A stretch of 64,000 nucleotides of DNA from assembly GCA_036674765.1 (NCBI GenBank), contig JARVKI010000005.1:682001-746000 (forward strand), read 5' to 3'. The DNA comes from Seiridium cupressi (lineage: Eukaryota; Ascomycota; Sordariomycetes; Amphisphaeriales; Sporocadaceae). Each line of letters opens with the position of its first letter. Position 1 is the first letter of the stretch. The position numbers and the translations under genes are program-made. Positions 1 through 10,960 of the stretch are shown piece by piece. Below the pieces are notes generated by a model. That model worked only from the letters and a program-made list of their open reading frames with translations, did no database searches and was not told where the DNA came from.

Positions 1-3000
1 TACCGCCTGATAGCACGTCATAAAAGCGTTCTATTAGTGCAACAGTGGTACTCTTGCCACAGCCACTGGCCCCGACCAGCGCTGCGTACTGTCCGGGTTT
101 GACAGTAAAACTGAGGTCTGAGAGTACTTTCTGCGCAGGACGCGTTGGATATCGGAAGTCCACGTTACGAAATTCAATAGTCCCCTCGGCACTCTTGATC
201 TTTTCGCCCTCGTCTGACCACACATCAATAGCAGGTGTACGGTCAAAAAGCTTTTTAAAGTCGGCTGCTGCGCTCTTTGCCTTGGCCATGTCTGGAGCGT
301 TGGAAAAGATGGAGCCGGCGGCATTGACACTGAAAATGATTTGCGTAAAGCAAACAAAAAACTGGAAAATGCTATACTCGTGCTTGCCGAGCAAGCTGCC
401 GCCGTACCAAAAGGCCAAGGAGGTGCTTAGGAAGTAAACGCCCTGCGACAATGCGTAGAAGAGCGAGGATTTCAACGAAGGGAAGAGACTTGCCCGCCTC
501 TGAAGAGCGAGCTGGCGGTGATACGTGGCTAGCACATGGTCTTCCCGGCAGAGCGAGGCAACGGTGCGGATGGCCGAAATTACCTCGCATGCATAGCTGG
601 CCGAGGCTTCGTAGGCCTGCTTGGATTGGGCCTGGAAGTTGGCGAGCATCGAGACGCGGTAAAACCCACAGCACAATACCAGCGGCACGATCGCTATGCA
701 GACCAGCGCCAGTTTCCACCCAAGAGCGAGGGCAATCACCAATGCCGCGCTTAGCCAGGTTACCAGTATCAGGATAGTGCTCAACGTTACGCCGCTGATG
801 CCTGCTAGATGCTTGGTTTCGGTGGAAAGAAAGGAGAGTAGTGCGCCAGTTGAGTTTTCGTCTCGATCAAAAAAGGAAATATCCTGGCGGAGCATAGTTC
901 TAAAAGCTTGGTCTCGAGCGCGACGGATCATCTTCTCCGAGCCGACCCCAAAGATGATGAGATGAACCGAGTTAGTGAACCAAGTAACAATGCCGAGGAC
1001 TAGCAACAAAAGCGCCCACAAGTTGGTCTCATGTCTGATTTGGTCGTGTAGGTTCGACGCCAAGGACAGCGTGGCAATTGCCTTGGAGTAGACAAGGCTT
1101 TGTGCTGGTTGACCCCCACCGGAGATGACGACAAATATAATACCAACGATCATCATCTTCAATTCAGGCCGATTGAACGAAGCGATGAACTTGATCAAGG
1201 ACAATAGTGTCCCTAAATGGGATTGCTTCTTTCCTTGCGGCTCAGCTAGGGCCGTCAGGGTTTCATCAATTCTTTCACTTTTATCCGTCAGATCGTCGTT
1301 AGAGACCTTCTCGGCGGAAACGAAGTCATCGGCTGCTTCACGATTTACCGTTGCGTCTCCCTCCTCCTCCTCCATAGCTTGGGCACTCTTATCCTCATGA
1401 AGGCGTTGAGCTTTCACGAGTTTGGAATACATACCATTGGCACTCAGCAGCTCATCGTGAGTTCCCTGTTCTACAATGTCGCCTTCAGCCAAGACAACAA
1501 TATTATGGGCCGATTTGATCGTTGATAGTCGATGTGCAATCACAATGGTTGTGCGGCCCTCAGCCGCCTTTTCGAGCGCGGCCTGGACGACCGCTTCGGA
1601 TTTGCTGTCCAACGCCGACGTCGCTTCGTCCAGTAGAAGGATCTTCGGATCGCTGACAATGGCTCGGGCAATAGCAACACGCTGCTTCTGACCACCGGAA
1701 AGTAGGAAGCCCTGCTCTCCTACGGGTGTTTGATATCCACGTGGTAGGGAGGTGATGAAGTTGTGGGCGTTGGCCATCTTGGCCGCTTTTTCAATCAGTT
1801 CATGCAACTTGTCGTCCGGCCCCCTCTCAAAGGGTGTGCCAATAAGGCCGAACTTGATGTTCTCAAAGATGGTCGTGGAGAAAAGTATCGGCTCTTGACT
1901 CACGAGCGACATTTGTTGGCGAAGCCATCGCAGATTTAGTGACTGGATATTGTGTCCATCTAGGAAGATTTCACCGCGTACCGGATTGTAAAATCGTTCT
2001 ATTAAACTGACCACTGTGCTCTTGCCGGACCCAGACGGTCCCACGAGTGCGGTGGTTCGGCCGGCTGGGAATATAAGGCTTACACCATCCAGGACGGCAG
2101 CTTCAGGCCGTGAGGGATAGACGTGTTTTATATTGCGCAGCTCAACCGAACCTTCGATATGATCGAGAGTTCTGCCCTCCTTGGAACTCGGATCGAGTGG
2201 CGACTGGCGATCGATGGTGCTATAGATCTTAGCACTGGCAGCCACAGCACTCGTGAACGCCTGCGCATTTGGGGCAAGACTTCCGAGAGAGAACGAGCCA
2301 TTGATGATGGCCATTGAGACAGTAAGAATTTGGCCAACCCTGATTTCGCCCTCGACCAAGTAGCGTGAGCCTTGCCAAAGAGCAAGACCTTGCGTCATGT
2401 ACATGATGGGCCCGAGGGAAGAGCCCATCACTGCCTGGATGATTTGCATCCGGATGCCATATTTCTCAGCTGCTCTCAAGTGCATGTCGTACTGTTCCGC
2501 AAGCCGTTCATGGTTGCCAAACGCGGTCACTGTTCGAATAGAACTAATGAGTTCTCCCGCAACGCCGGCACCGATACCGTAACTTTGCAGCGCCCGTGAG
2601 GTGAACTTTACGACAAACCTGTATCCAAAGCTCATGGCACCGACCAGACACAGTATGGATGGGGTACATATCAGGGCGAGCTTCCAGTCGATGATATAGG
2701 CTATAATGATCGAACTGACAAATGTTGCAACGGCCGTCAAGGTTAGGCCGACTTTCTGGGAAATACCATCCTGAATGAGGTTGGTGTCAGCCGTTATGCG
2801 CGTCGTGATCTGGCCGGCGCCGAGGTTCTCGAAGTAACCTATATTCTGGCGCAGAATGGCCCTTAAATATTCCTTCCGGATCTTCTGGGCAATACGTTCC
2901 CCCGTATAAGTAAAGCCGGCCGTGGAAATATAAATGACTCCAAACTCAGCCACACCAATGTAGACATAAAAGAGCACGTTTTGAGTCAGTCGTGACATGA

Positions 3001-3635
3001 AGTCGTCATACGCAATTGTATCATTTGCCACGAGCTGGAAGGCCGTAGCTAACTGCCCGAAAAGCACCTATGCATTTGTTCTAGTCAGCCCATGAACTTC
3101 AATGTTCGCAGCCAACTTAATAAATTCTTCCTTGCCTTCTTCTCCTGCTTAGGAGACGAAACAGGGGATAAAAAAGGCTACTAACACTTAACAGAGGCAG
3201 CGCAGCGCCTGCAGCAATGGCACAAGGCACGCTGATTGCGGTGATCAAATAATCCCAGATATCGGCATACCGGTAGAGCTTGAAGAATGATCCCGTGACT
3301 TCCAGTGAACTGAGCTGGGTCTGCAGAACTTGTTCCTCGTCTTCTGTCAGAAGAGCAAAGCGGGCGTCGCGATCAACCGGGCCCGGCATATTCGGGAGCT
3401 GGTCGTCTACCGTCTTCTCATCGACGGCCAAGTGTGTGATGCCCAGCCCGGATCCTGTAGCCGCCTTTTGGTTGGTGGTCTTCTCCGACTCTATTCCAGA
3501 TGCCGGAGCGACGGATGACGTGTTGTCCTTGGCCGGGCTGCCCCCAGCCTCCGTCCTGTCGATGGGTACCATGTGCGCCGGCGTGACCAAGGAGGAATCC
3601 GATGTGCCAGGCCCTCCGCGTGTTCCTTCCATCAC
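1..3635 (-). CDS. ABCB-type multidrug ABC transporter, 3' end beyond window
   Basis: Full-size ABC exporter of the fungal MDR/P-glycoprotein class (TMD1-NBD1-TMD2-NBD2), expected in the plasma membrane. The start at 3635 has two consecutive Met codons and opens a soluble Ser/Thr/Pro-rich N-terminus of about 120 residues. One intron is inferred at about 3192-3069: a GTTAAG donor, a TAG acceptor, and the frame before and after it agrees. NBD1 shows Walker A (GPSGSGKST) at about 2044-2018, signature LSGGQ at 1702-1688 and a LLLDEATSALD Walker B just downstream. NBD2 Walker A (GASGCGKST) lies at about 76-47, and the gene then leaves the window with roughly 100 residues missing. No stop or shift is seen in the part present. 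It lies at the edge of the NRPS cluster, so a role in exporting or resisting the product is plausible but inferred. Confidence 0.93.
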
Positions 3636-4661
3636 GGATGTTCCGGATAGCTGTGACGGATTCTGTTAGCTTCATTTCTACGGGCAACAAGCATAGATTA
3701 AACACAGACATTATCGTTCTATAGATACCAATGACGGCAATCAGAAACAAGCACAAGGCACTACTCTAGCAGGCTGCAGGTTAGTATAGCTGCCTGCACA
3801 CCTGGGTACAATATAGCATTCGAATGGTTCTAACTCAGTTTGCTAATCAGAACGAAATGGTCATTTTGACCCGTAAACCATTCCCCGAATCCGTCACGAA
3901 AGAACCCTGCAAATGATAGAAGGGCTTTGGTCAGAGGGGCCGTATTCTAGATGGCATGCAACTGCAAAGTGACGACCGATATGCAAAGGATCTACTCGAG
4001 TACGGAGATATTGGTGCCCATTCGCCAGCCACCAGCCCACTTCATTTTTTACTTTGCAGTCTGCGGTCATGCTCAGCGGCAGTATCTTGACGCCGTTCAA
4101 GGGACTGGTTGCCATTAGTTAGCTGTTCATGGATACAAGTGGAGTATAATGTGGAGACATGGTACTTTCAGCACATACTTCTGTATGTCATCCGCAAAGC
4201 CTCATAATTGCATAATTACCGCCGACGCTTGCATCTCACACCTTCCTCACTGGGACAACTGTGTGGGACTCATGACGTGCACTTTTCCACGGACGCAGGA
4301 TCAAGAACGACAGACGAGCATCACATTTCAGGTTAGCCTAGGCGCTGACTTGACGTGATCTAAACGAGCTGCAGGTCTTGGATGAAGATATCGTGGCGTA
4401 TCGCCGCCATCAGCCGTGCTGGAATAATGGAGGAATGTCATCCCCTGATACAAGTATCACGAAGGCTTAGCTAGCATGAAAGTCTTGGCTTGTTGAGACT
4501 AGCTCGGCAACCTTCGTATATAGCACTAGTACCAGATCAGACAATTCCAGTCAGACTTTAGACCGTTTCCTTCGTCGGTAGTGATACGTAGTACTAATAT
4601 CGAGTCATTCCAATGATCTCGTCATGTTGAATGTTTGGCGTCTTGCTGAGCAGCACCTTCA
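3636..4661. other. Intergenic, divergent promoter region
   Basis: About 1 kb between the divergently transcribed ABC transporter and the secreted-protein gene. Only short, non-conserved reading frames are present. I see no repeat or RNA gene; it presumably holds both promoters. Confidence 0.5.
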
Positions 4662-6710
4662 GTGGCCATGGCTAGCCTCATAGCCATTATCAGCTGGCTG
4701 GCACTTTTCGCGACGCTGAGTCTTAGCAATGGCGACTTACAAGCACAAATTCGGATGGGTCTCCAACCTCCTCGACCAACTGATCAGGACTCTGTGAATC
4801 GTATCCGTCTCAACTTCTCCAGCCCTGCCCCGCATCTCTTTCACTCCACCTTCTCACTCCTCCAGCAGCTTCCCAATACCGTCTTTCCCAACGGCCACAC
4901 CGTAGCGCCCGTCTTCATTCCAGCGTATACCCTTCTCTACCATGCCCGCCGGGATGCCGACCCACCCGCGTCTCCCGAATGGGTGGCGTTTGACTCCGAC
5001 ATGAGCTACGGTATCATGGGCGGTCACCGCAATGTATGGATGTGGACTTATCAGACCACGCAACCCGTTAAGGCACTCTACTTCGATGGCGAGAGCGGCA
5101 ACTTACAGGGGCTGGGCCAGTTCGATGCTCAGATGCTGCTGCTCTACGGGAACGTGACTGGACCCGATGGGGCGGATGACTTGGACCGGGAGTACGCGCG
5201 TGCCCTTGGGCTGTGTAAGTGGCTCTCTGAGGCCGGGCTGGGAGGGAAAGGATGGGGTTTCGAGGGAGTGGTCAGGATGAATGCGGGTTTTGAGATAATC
5301 TGGTGTGATTTCTCCAGTGAGAGCATCAAGCTGATCAGCAGGATTAATGTCACGGCCCCGCAGCTGCCCAAAGAAGACGAAAAGAGCGACAACAACGATA
5401 TGGCTAAGGATCAAGGAGACAATGGGCTCGGCGAGTCTATTACGGACCGCATATCCACTTATCCTCTGCCTCTGATTCTTGCCAGACCTGAACGGCCTAC
5501 TAGGACGCCGGACCTACCGTCAATGCCCCCCAACTGGCGGGATCAACTACGACGGGAACCATTCCTCCGGACTCGGAGTTGGGGCTGGTTCGATAGCGCG
5601 ACATGGCACTATGGATCTTCTGGTACTGGGTTTCATGTGGGCGAGACGCGGGCCAAAGTGCTCAGTTGTGGGACGTTTAGTCTCTACTCGAGGCGTTTTG
5701 CCAACCAGTCTTTGAATAGGGCAGTCGAGGAGCGAAAAAGACTAAATCTTACGGTGAGTGGGTTGTGGCAAGGCCCCGCAGAGGATGGCAACAGGACGGT
5801 GGCTTTGAGAGAGTTGGGTAGGAGGAGGCGGTTTCATCATCTTGAATACGTGAATCGTGAAGAGGCTCAGTTGATGAGGAGTGGCCTTGAAAGTGCTTTA
5901 AAGATGATCTTAGGGAATGACGAATGCTCAGGGGCCGATTGGATGCTGATCGTGAGTGAGATTGTGCAGAGGACGTCGAGGCTGCTGAAGAACTTTGAGG
6001 TGCTACTCTATTCTTCACCGGAGGACTGGAGGAACCAAACCGAGGTCCGGGAATGGATGCACGGTCTAAGAGGGCAAAGCCATTCCTTTATGGTGAATTA
6101 TCTGCAATACCCCGCATCCCAAGCTTCTTCAGCCTGGTCGACACGGTCAGAGCTATTCAACAAGACATACTCTCTATGCCGGTATAGATACACAAGGCTG
6201 TTCGAGGATGATTCCCTGGTGGCTGAGGAAGTAGAGCTTCGTTGGGCTGTAGAGGAAACGTTTGGAGCCATATGTCTGGTTCAACTCACGATCGGTTTTG
6301 GCATAGAACAAACGTGGGTGGAGACATACGGCAGCAGCTTCTCCAATGATTCGATACCGAGAGTGGCCCTGCAAACCCGATCTCGTCTATGGGGCAACCA
6401 ATTGTCAGAACTTATAGCTTGGCTGGGTTGGGAAAGCGAGTGCATCGCTTGCAAAGAGGTGTGCGCTGTCGATGAGCGCTGCTTTATCCCAATGTGGCCT
6501 ATTACACGACCCGAACTATCTGATGAGGGCATGGGATCAGCGAGCTTGCCGAGCGAATCTCGTCTCTCTCTTAGGAGCACGCCCCCTTACCACTCTGGTC
6601 CTGGGTCTTCAAAAACGTCTCGCAGACCTTGGATCCACACAGACGAGACTGATCTGTGGGAACCAAAATGTGTGAAGGATGTTTGCATCGAGGGCTTGTG
6701 CTGGATATGA
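4662..6710 (+). CDS. Conserved fungal secreted protein of unknown function
   Basis: Single-exon gene of 682 residues. The N-terminus (MAMASLIAIISWLALFATLS) is a convincing signal peptide, and the product has several N-glycosylation sequons (NFSS, NVT, NLT, NRT), so it is probably secreted or lumenal. The stretch around residues 85-235, with motifs such as YHARRDADPP, YQTTQPVKALYFDGES, GWGFEG and RMNAGFEIIWC, matches my memory of an uncharacterised family common in Aspergillus and relatives. A Cys-rich C-terminus (CIACKEVCAVDERC, CVKDVCIEGLC) suggests disulfides. No catalytic motif is recognised. It sits between the ABC transporter and the first 2OG oxygenase, but such proteins are also found outside clusters, so membership is open. 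Confidence 0.85.
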   Translation: MAMASLIAIISWLALFATLSLSNGDLQAQIRMGLQPPRPTDQDSVNRIRLNFSSPAPHLFHSTFSLLQQLPNTVFPNGHTVAPVFIPAYTLLYHARRDADPPASPEWVAFDSDMSYGIMGGHRNVWMWTYQTTQPVKALYFDGESGNLQGLGQFDAQMLLLYGNVTGPDGADDLDREYARALGLCKWLSEAGLGGKGWGFEGVVRMNAGFEIIWCDFSSESIKLISRINVTAPQLPKEDEKSDNNDMAKDQGDNGLGESITDRISTYPLPLILARPERPTRTPDLPSMPPNWRDQLRREPFLRTRSWGWFDSATWHYGSSGTGFHVGETRAKVLSCGTFSLYSRRFANQSLNRAVEERKRLNLTVSGLWQGPAEDGNRTVALRELGRRRRFHHLEYVNREEAQLMRSGLESALKMILGNDECSGADWMLIVSEIVQRTSRLLKNFEVLLYSSPEDWRNQTEVREWMHGLRGQSHSFMVNYLQYPASQASSAWSTRSELFNKTYSLCRYRYTRLFEDDSLVAEEVELRWAVEETFGAICLVQLTIGFGIEQTWVETYGSSFSNDSIPRVALQTRSRLWGNQLSELIAWLGWESECIACKEVCAVDERCFIPMWPITRPELSDEGMGSASLPSESRLSLRSTPPYHSGPGSSKTSRRPWIHTDETDLWEPKCVKDVCIEGLCWI

Positions 6711-6890
6711 GGGAGCCTATAGAATCACGCCTAGAATTATCTTCATCTTCTCTGATCGCACTATTCTATATACAGATACTTTGGATAGAGCAAGAAATTC
6801 CCCACGTAGCCCTGAACATTTCGGTAGGCATACAGAACATGCGACATGTCGATTTCATAACTAAATCTGGACCATCCATTTCAAAAACTC

Positions 6891-7945
6891 TCAAGACCAG
6901 AAGATCAGCTTTGGCTTACCACCCGTAACTTCTGTCGGTAGCAGCCCTACGAAGCTCGACATCGCTATTCTTTGCGTGTCTTCGCCTGGCTCTAAGGACC
7001 GAACAATATGCAAGTTACGCGAGTTGAAGAAGCACAGATCTCCCATGCCAGGCTGGAAGGTAGCGGTGGCGCGTCCCCTGACAAGATCTTCAAAATAACC
7101 ATACGTTGCGGGATCGCGGTGTTCGAGAGCGCCGGGGGTCCACTGCACATCGAAGACGGTAGTACTTCCTCCACGGGTGGCAGGAGAGAGGTACAGGTTA
7201 ACAGCGAGCTGATGGGTGATCTTGCTCAGGATCCAGTCTTCAGTGGCGCAATCGTAAGGAGCCCAGTCGCAATGGATAGGCACACCCGAGTTAATCTTAC
7301 GGACAATCCCCGAAAAGTACGTCTTCCCAGGGCCTTCGTTCGCGACGCAGACATCGTACTCTGGCACTAGTTCTGCCACGATGTTGGACATCTTTTCCCA
7401 TACGTTCTCGCCGGCAATATCTGCGAGGCCATCGTGGAGCGTGCGGACCTTTTCGCACTCTCTAAAGTATCGTTCCTTTTCTGCACAATTGTAAGCTCGT
7501 GGTTATGAAAAGACCTCTTGCCAGAAAGCCCCCTGTGGTCTCCAGCTCGGAGGTGCAGGTGCTTGGCGTTGAAAATAAGCGGAACGTAATCTGACCCACC
7601 GTCTCCAGCTCTGTTTTTGAAGTCTTCAGCAGATTGCGCCTGGAACTCGAACTGTGCGACGCCTACTTTCGAAACAGGCGGACCCGTGACGTGAAGATAT
7701 GGCGAAAGCAAGGGTACAAAGTGGTCATATAAACCTTGGCTTTGACTCGGGGTGAGGAATTGCTCTTCCCTCACGAGCGGTGTTCGTCCAAATAGCAGAT
7801 CGAGGAACGACTCGCGCGTTAGTCCAACCGGATCTGTCCTATTCCAATGGGAATCAGAAGTGATGCCCGTCTCGGAGAGCATGTCGACGCTCCCTTCTGC
7901 AGAAGTCTTTAATGGGTCACGTGGGATGTGAGCTGTTTGCATCAT
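6891..7945 (-). CDS. Fe(II)/2-oxoglutarate-dependent oxygenase (HxD...H type)
   Basis: Two exons, 7945-7600 and 7480-6891, join across a 119-nt intron (GTGGGT donor, CAG acceptor) to give 311 residues. The join restores a smooth sequence, AGD|EKERYF, and total coding length is a multiple of three. The iron site is visible as HCD in GVPIHCDWAPYD with a distal His in RNLHIVRS. The Arg of QRIAMSSF is the likely 2-oxoglutarate anchor. Asp is present, so hydroxylation or desaturation is expected rather than halogenation, where this carboxylate is usually lost. The family is the double-stranded beta-helix prolyl-hydroxylase-like superfamily of fungi. Its position two genes from the NRPS suggests it hydroxylates an amino acid precursor or the peptide; the substrate is unknown. 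Confidence 0.88.
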
Positions 7946-8010
7946 GGTGAAATAGAGTGCTATATATGGTTGGCGTAGTACTTGATGGGTGCAGGAGGAT
8001 GGTCGTACTA

Positions 8011-8017
8011 TTATATA
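8011..8017 (-). promoter_or_regulatory. Possible TATA box of the HxD oxygenase gene
   Basis: On the minus strand a TATATAA heptamer lies 66 bp upstream of the ATG at 7945. Position and sequence suit a fungal TATA element; there is no other evidence. Confidence 0.35.
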
Positions 8018-8687
8018 CAGGCTGTATGTTGGGAGGCTAAGAGCTAGCTTAATCGAGAGAATGTATAGTATTAATTATAAAAACAGTGAGCTAAATTCTT
8101 AAAAGAAGTATGTGAGAAATACTCTATTAAATTAATATTTATAAATATTATGAATTTGTTAATAAATATCAACAAGTAATTGTTATTAGTATAAAGATGT
8201 CTCTTACTCGGTAGAAGTAATTAGAGATTGAACATAAAATATGCGCAACCACGAGATGTGACTAGTACTCAAGTAGTAACCAATTTGCTAGAGTAGTGCG
8301 AGACTGGTCATAGAGAAATCAGGAGGATCTCCGACCCTGCGTGGATGAATACCTCAACGCGCCAATAGTCTCATTAACCCCGCTCCATGGCCATGGGTCG
8401 GAAGCCGGGATCATATGGAGCTTTGCTGCTAGGGCTTACAGTACTTACGGTAGCCCCTGGCAAGACCTGAGCGAAGCATGCACTGCCTGGAGGTAAGATG
8501 GTCAGGTATCAATGCAGCTCAAAAACATTACATTAGCCACCTTCTTGAATTGGCGTTGTTATTGTCTATCTATTCCTCATTATGGTAGGTACCAATGTGT
8601 TCAACGTACACTCCCACGACCAGGATACCGAATAAATGCATAAGTTGTCCTAGGGATAAGCGGGCAAACAAGCACGAGATAGGGGTG

Positions 8688-8921
8688 TCAGAGCGGGAAA
8701 CTGCACACATCCCCGTATGTTTTGGTAAGAATTTAATAAAATTGTACAATAAAAATAGAAATAGGAATAAAAATCATAAAAATACCAAACCCCGCATTTA
8801 AATTAATTGTTATATATTTTATAAATGAATATTTTTATAATATTTTAATTTTATTATATTGTTAAGTTGTATACTTACGAAATCAGCACCGCGTAGAGAA
8901 GTGTGCAGTGTCCCGCTCTGA
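8688..8921. mobile_element. MITE-like element with 24-bp terminal inverted repeats
   Basis: The left arm at 8688-8711 (TCAGAGCGGGAAACTGCACA followed by CATC) and the right arm at 8898-8921 are inverted copies with 22 of 24 positions matching. Weaker similarity continues inward. The 186-bp interior is very AT-rich and has no reading frame of note. Size and structure fit a non-autonomous DNA transposon. I could not identify a clear target-site duplication, and I do not recognise the superfamily from the arm sequence. Confidence 0.6.
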
Positions 8922-9145
8922 CCTGCTGAAGACTGGCGATGTCACTATGTCCAAAAGGTCCAACATACAAAAGCGGGGCGCGATGCGGGTACGCGATAAT
9001 GTTGGAATTCCGAGCATACGTTTTGGGTATCCTCGGGTGATCATAGGCCTTCGCCGACGCCTTGTCCGACATCACACAATACTAACCTAGGCCATATCCT
9101 CACCAAGCACGAGCACGAGCTGCCGGCCCTGTTGGGATACCAGTA

Positions 9146-10828
9146 TTGTGTTCATTCGTTATGTCTGCTGTTGATGAGCCCACAGAAGCGTCGCCGCTGC
9201 TCATAAAACCAGCTGGTTCGACTCCACCAAGCGAGGAGCAACCGCCGTCGCAGGACCTCGGCTGGACGAAAGACGCTACTCGCACGGCGGTTTTGACTAC
9301 AGCCTTTCTTACTCTATTCGCCTTTACCGATATATTGAAGTATGTCTCCACGATTCGATTGATCGAACTGGGTGTGTGTCGTGAGCACTATCTAGAGACT
9401 GACCCTGGTCTCGTGGGCGGCAATGGCATGATTCCCGAGCAGCTGTGCAAATCGCCAGCCATACAGCAGAGCCTCGCACATCTGCGCGGCTATCTATCGG
9501 CTTTGGAAGCGATTGTTGGACTTCTTCTCACCGTCCCCTATGGCCTGGTCGTTGCCCGCCTGGGGGAGCCGCTGCTTGCCGGAATCAACGTCGTAGGATA
9601 CCTGATGTCTTGTACATGGCTCATCGCTGTGTGTTTCTACTGGTCGGTGTTTCCAACCTGGACCACTGTGCTGTCGCCTCTCTTCAGAGTGGTTGGAGGT
9701 GGATCGCCTTTCTTGTCCTCCCTCGTCTACTCGATCGCCGCAAAACACATTCCCGTCTCAAAGAGGTCAGGTCCCACAGTGCTCGTTTCCGTTTGGATAT
9801 GCTGTACTCATAGTAACTATAGGTCCTTGTGCTTCTTCATCTTCCTAGCTGCACAGACTATCACCAGTACAATTGCAGCCCTGGTCACTGCAGCGCTTCT
9901 TGACCATGGACTTCTTCTTATGCCGCTGATGCTCAATTTTCCCATCGGCGTTCTCTGTCTACTCACACTTGTCGTCCTTCACATTGATAACTCATCCGAG
10001 TCGGTACCAGGATGCGACAATGAACAGGACGCCGACAAATCAAATACATTTAGGTCTATTCGACACAGTATACGTATCCTGTCTGAAGCCTTACGTGACC
10101 GGAATGTTCTTATTCTGTTAGCTACAGTCCCAGTGGCCAAGGCTGTCAACCCCATTGGCGAGGTCACATGGCAATATGTCCCAAAAAAATATGGTATCTC
10201 TCTTGCAGCGGTGCGTCCTCGATGTATCATCTTCATGCCCAGATGTCGCTCTTGCGGCCACTAACTCATCATCAGGCCAGTCGAGTGCTATCCATTCCGT
10301 CAGTAGAATGTTTAGTATTGCTTATTGTCATCCTCCCATACATCAATAATATTGCACAGAAGAGATATCATCTCACTGCCATTACAGTTGATCTGTATTT
10401 CGTCCAGTATGGGTTCCTGATTCAGGGCCTTGGCTGCCTCATCATGGCCTTCTCCCAGACGTTAATCGTCTTCATTCTAGGTGCATACGTTTATCTTATT
10501 CGCGAAACCCATTGCTAACGTAGAGTATGTAGGCATTCTAGTTTTCGCATTGGGTTGTAGCACGAAACCGGCTCTCCAGTCTGTCCTCGCCGGCCTGGTC
10601 AGCCGTGAACACATAGCTGTTCTCTTTACCGTTGTCGCTGTTGCTGACGGTATTGGCTCGGCTGCTGGTGCGGTTATACTCAACTGGGCGTTTGCAATCG
10701 CCCTTGGGTGGGACAATAGCTTGTATCTGGGACTACCATTTATCATTGGAGCAGCGAGTTTCGTGATTGCCTTCATGGCGTCTGTGTATGTGGGATACAG
10801 TGCATTTAGGTTGAAACGGGATACATAG
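9146..10828 (+). CDS. MFS transporter
   Basis: Four exons (9146-9765, 9823-10210, 10276-10480, 10524-10828) give 505 residues. The three introns of 57, 65 and 43 nt have good donors (GTCAGG, GTGCGT, GTGCAT) and AG acceptors, and the third carries a GCTAACG branch site. The first is a multiple of three without a stop, so it stays open if read through, but removing it yields the smooth KRS|LCFFIF. The protein has an acidic soluble N-terminus, then repeated hydrophobic segments in two halves separated by a charged loop around NEQDADKS, typical of the major facilitator superfamily. An alternative start lies five codons downstream. Between two tailoring-enzyme genes, it is the likeliest dedicated exporter of the peptide, or an importer of a precursor. 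Confidence 0.9.
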
Positions 10829-10960
10829 CCTACTTAGGACGTACTTTTTTTCTGGCAATATTCCGTTTTCAACTTTACGACACACCTCTTCCTAGCGACG
10901 TTGAGCATTTTGAAGAGTTCCGAGGGCTTGTTTTTCAACCAGGCCCCATCGACGCGCTAA

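Larger units (their letters stand above)
7946..9145. other. AT-rich, gene-free interval between oxygenase and MFS gene
   Basis: No gene is seen. Two blocks (about 8040-8240 and 8715-8880) are strikingly AT-rich compared with neighbouring coding DNA, as in transposon debris altered by repeat-induced point mutation. The inverted-repeat element at 8688-8921 surrounds the second block. Short reading frames here have no family resemblance. Confidence 0.6.
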
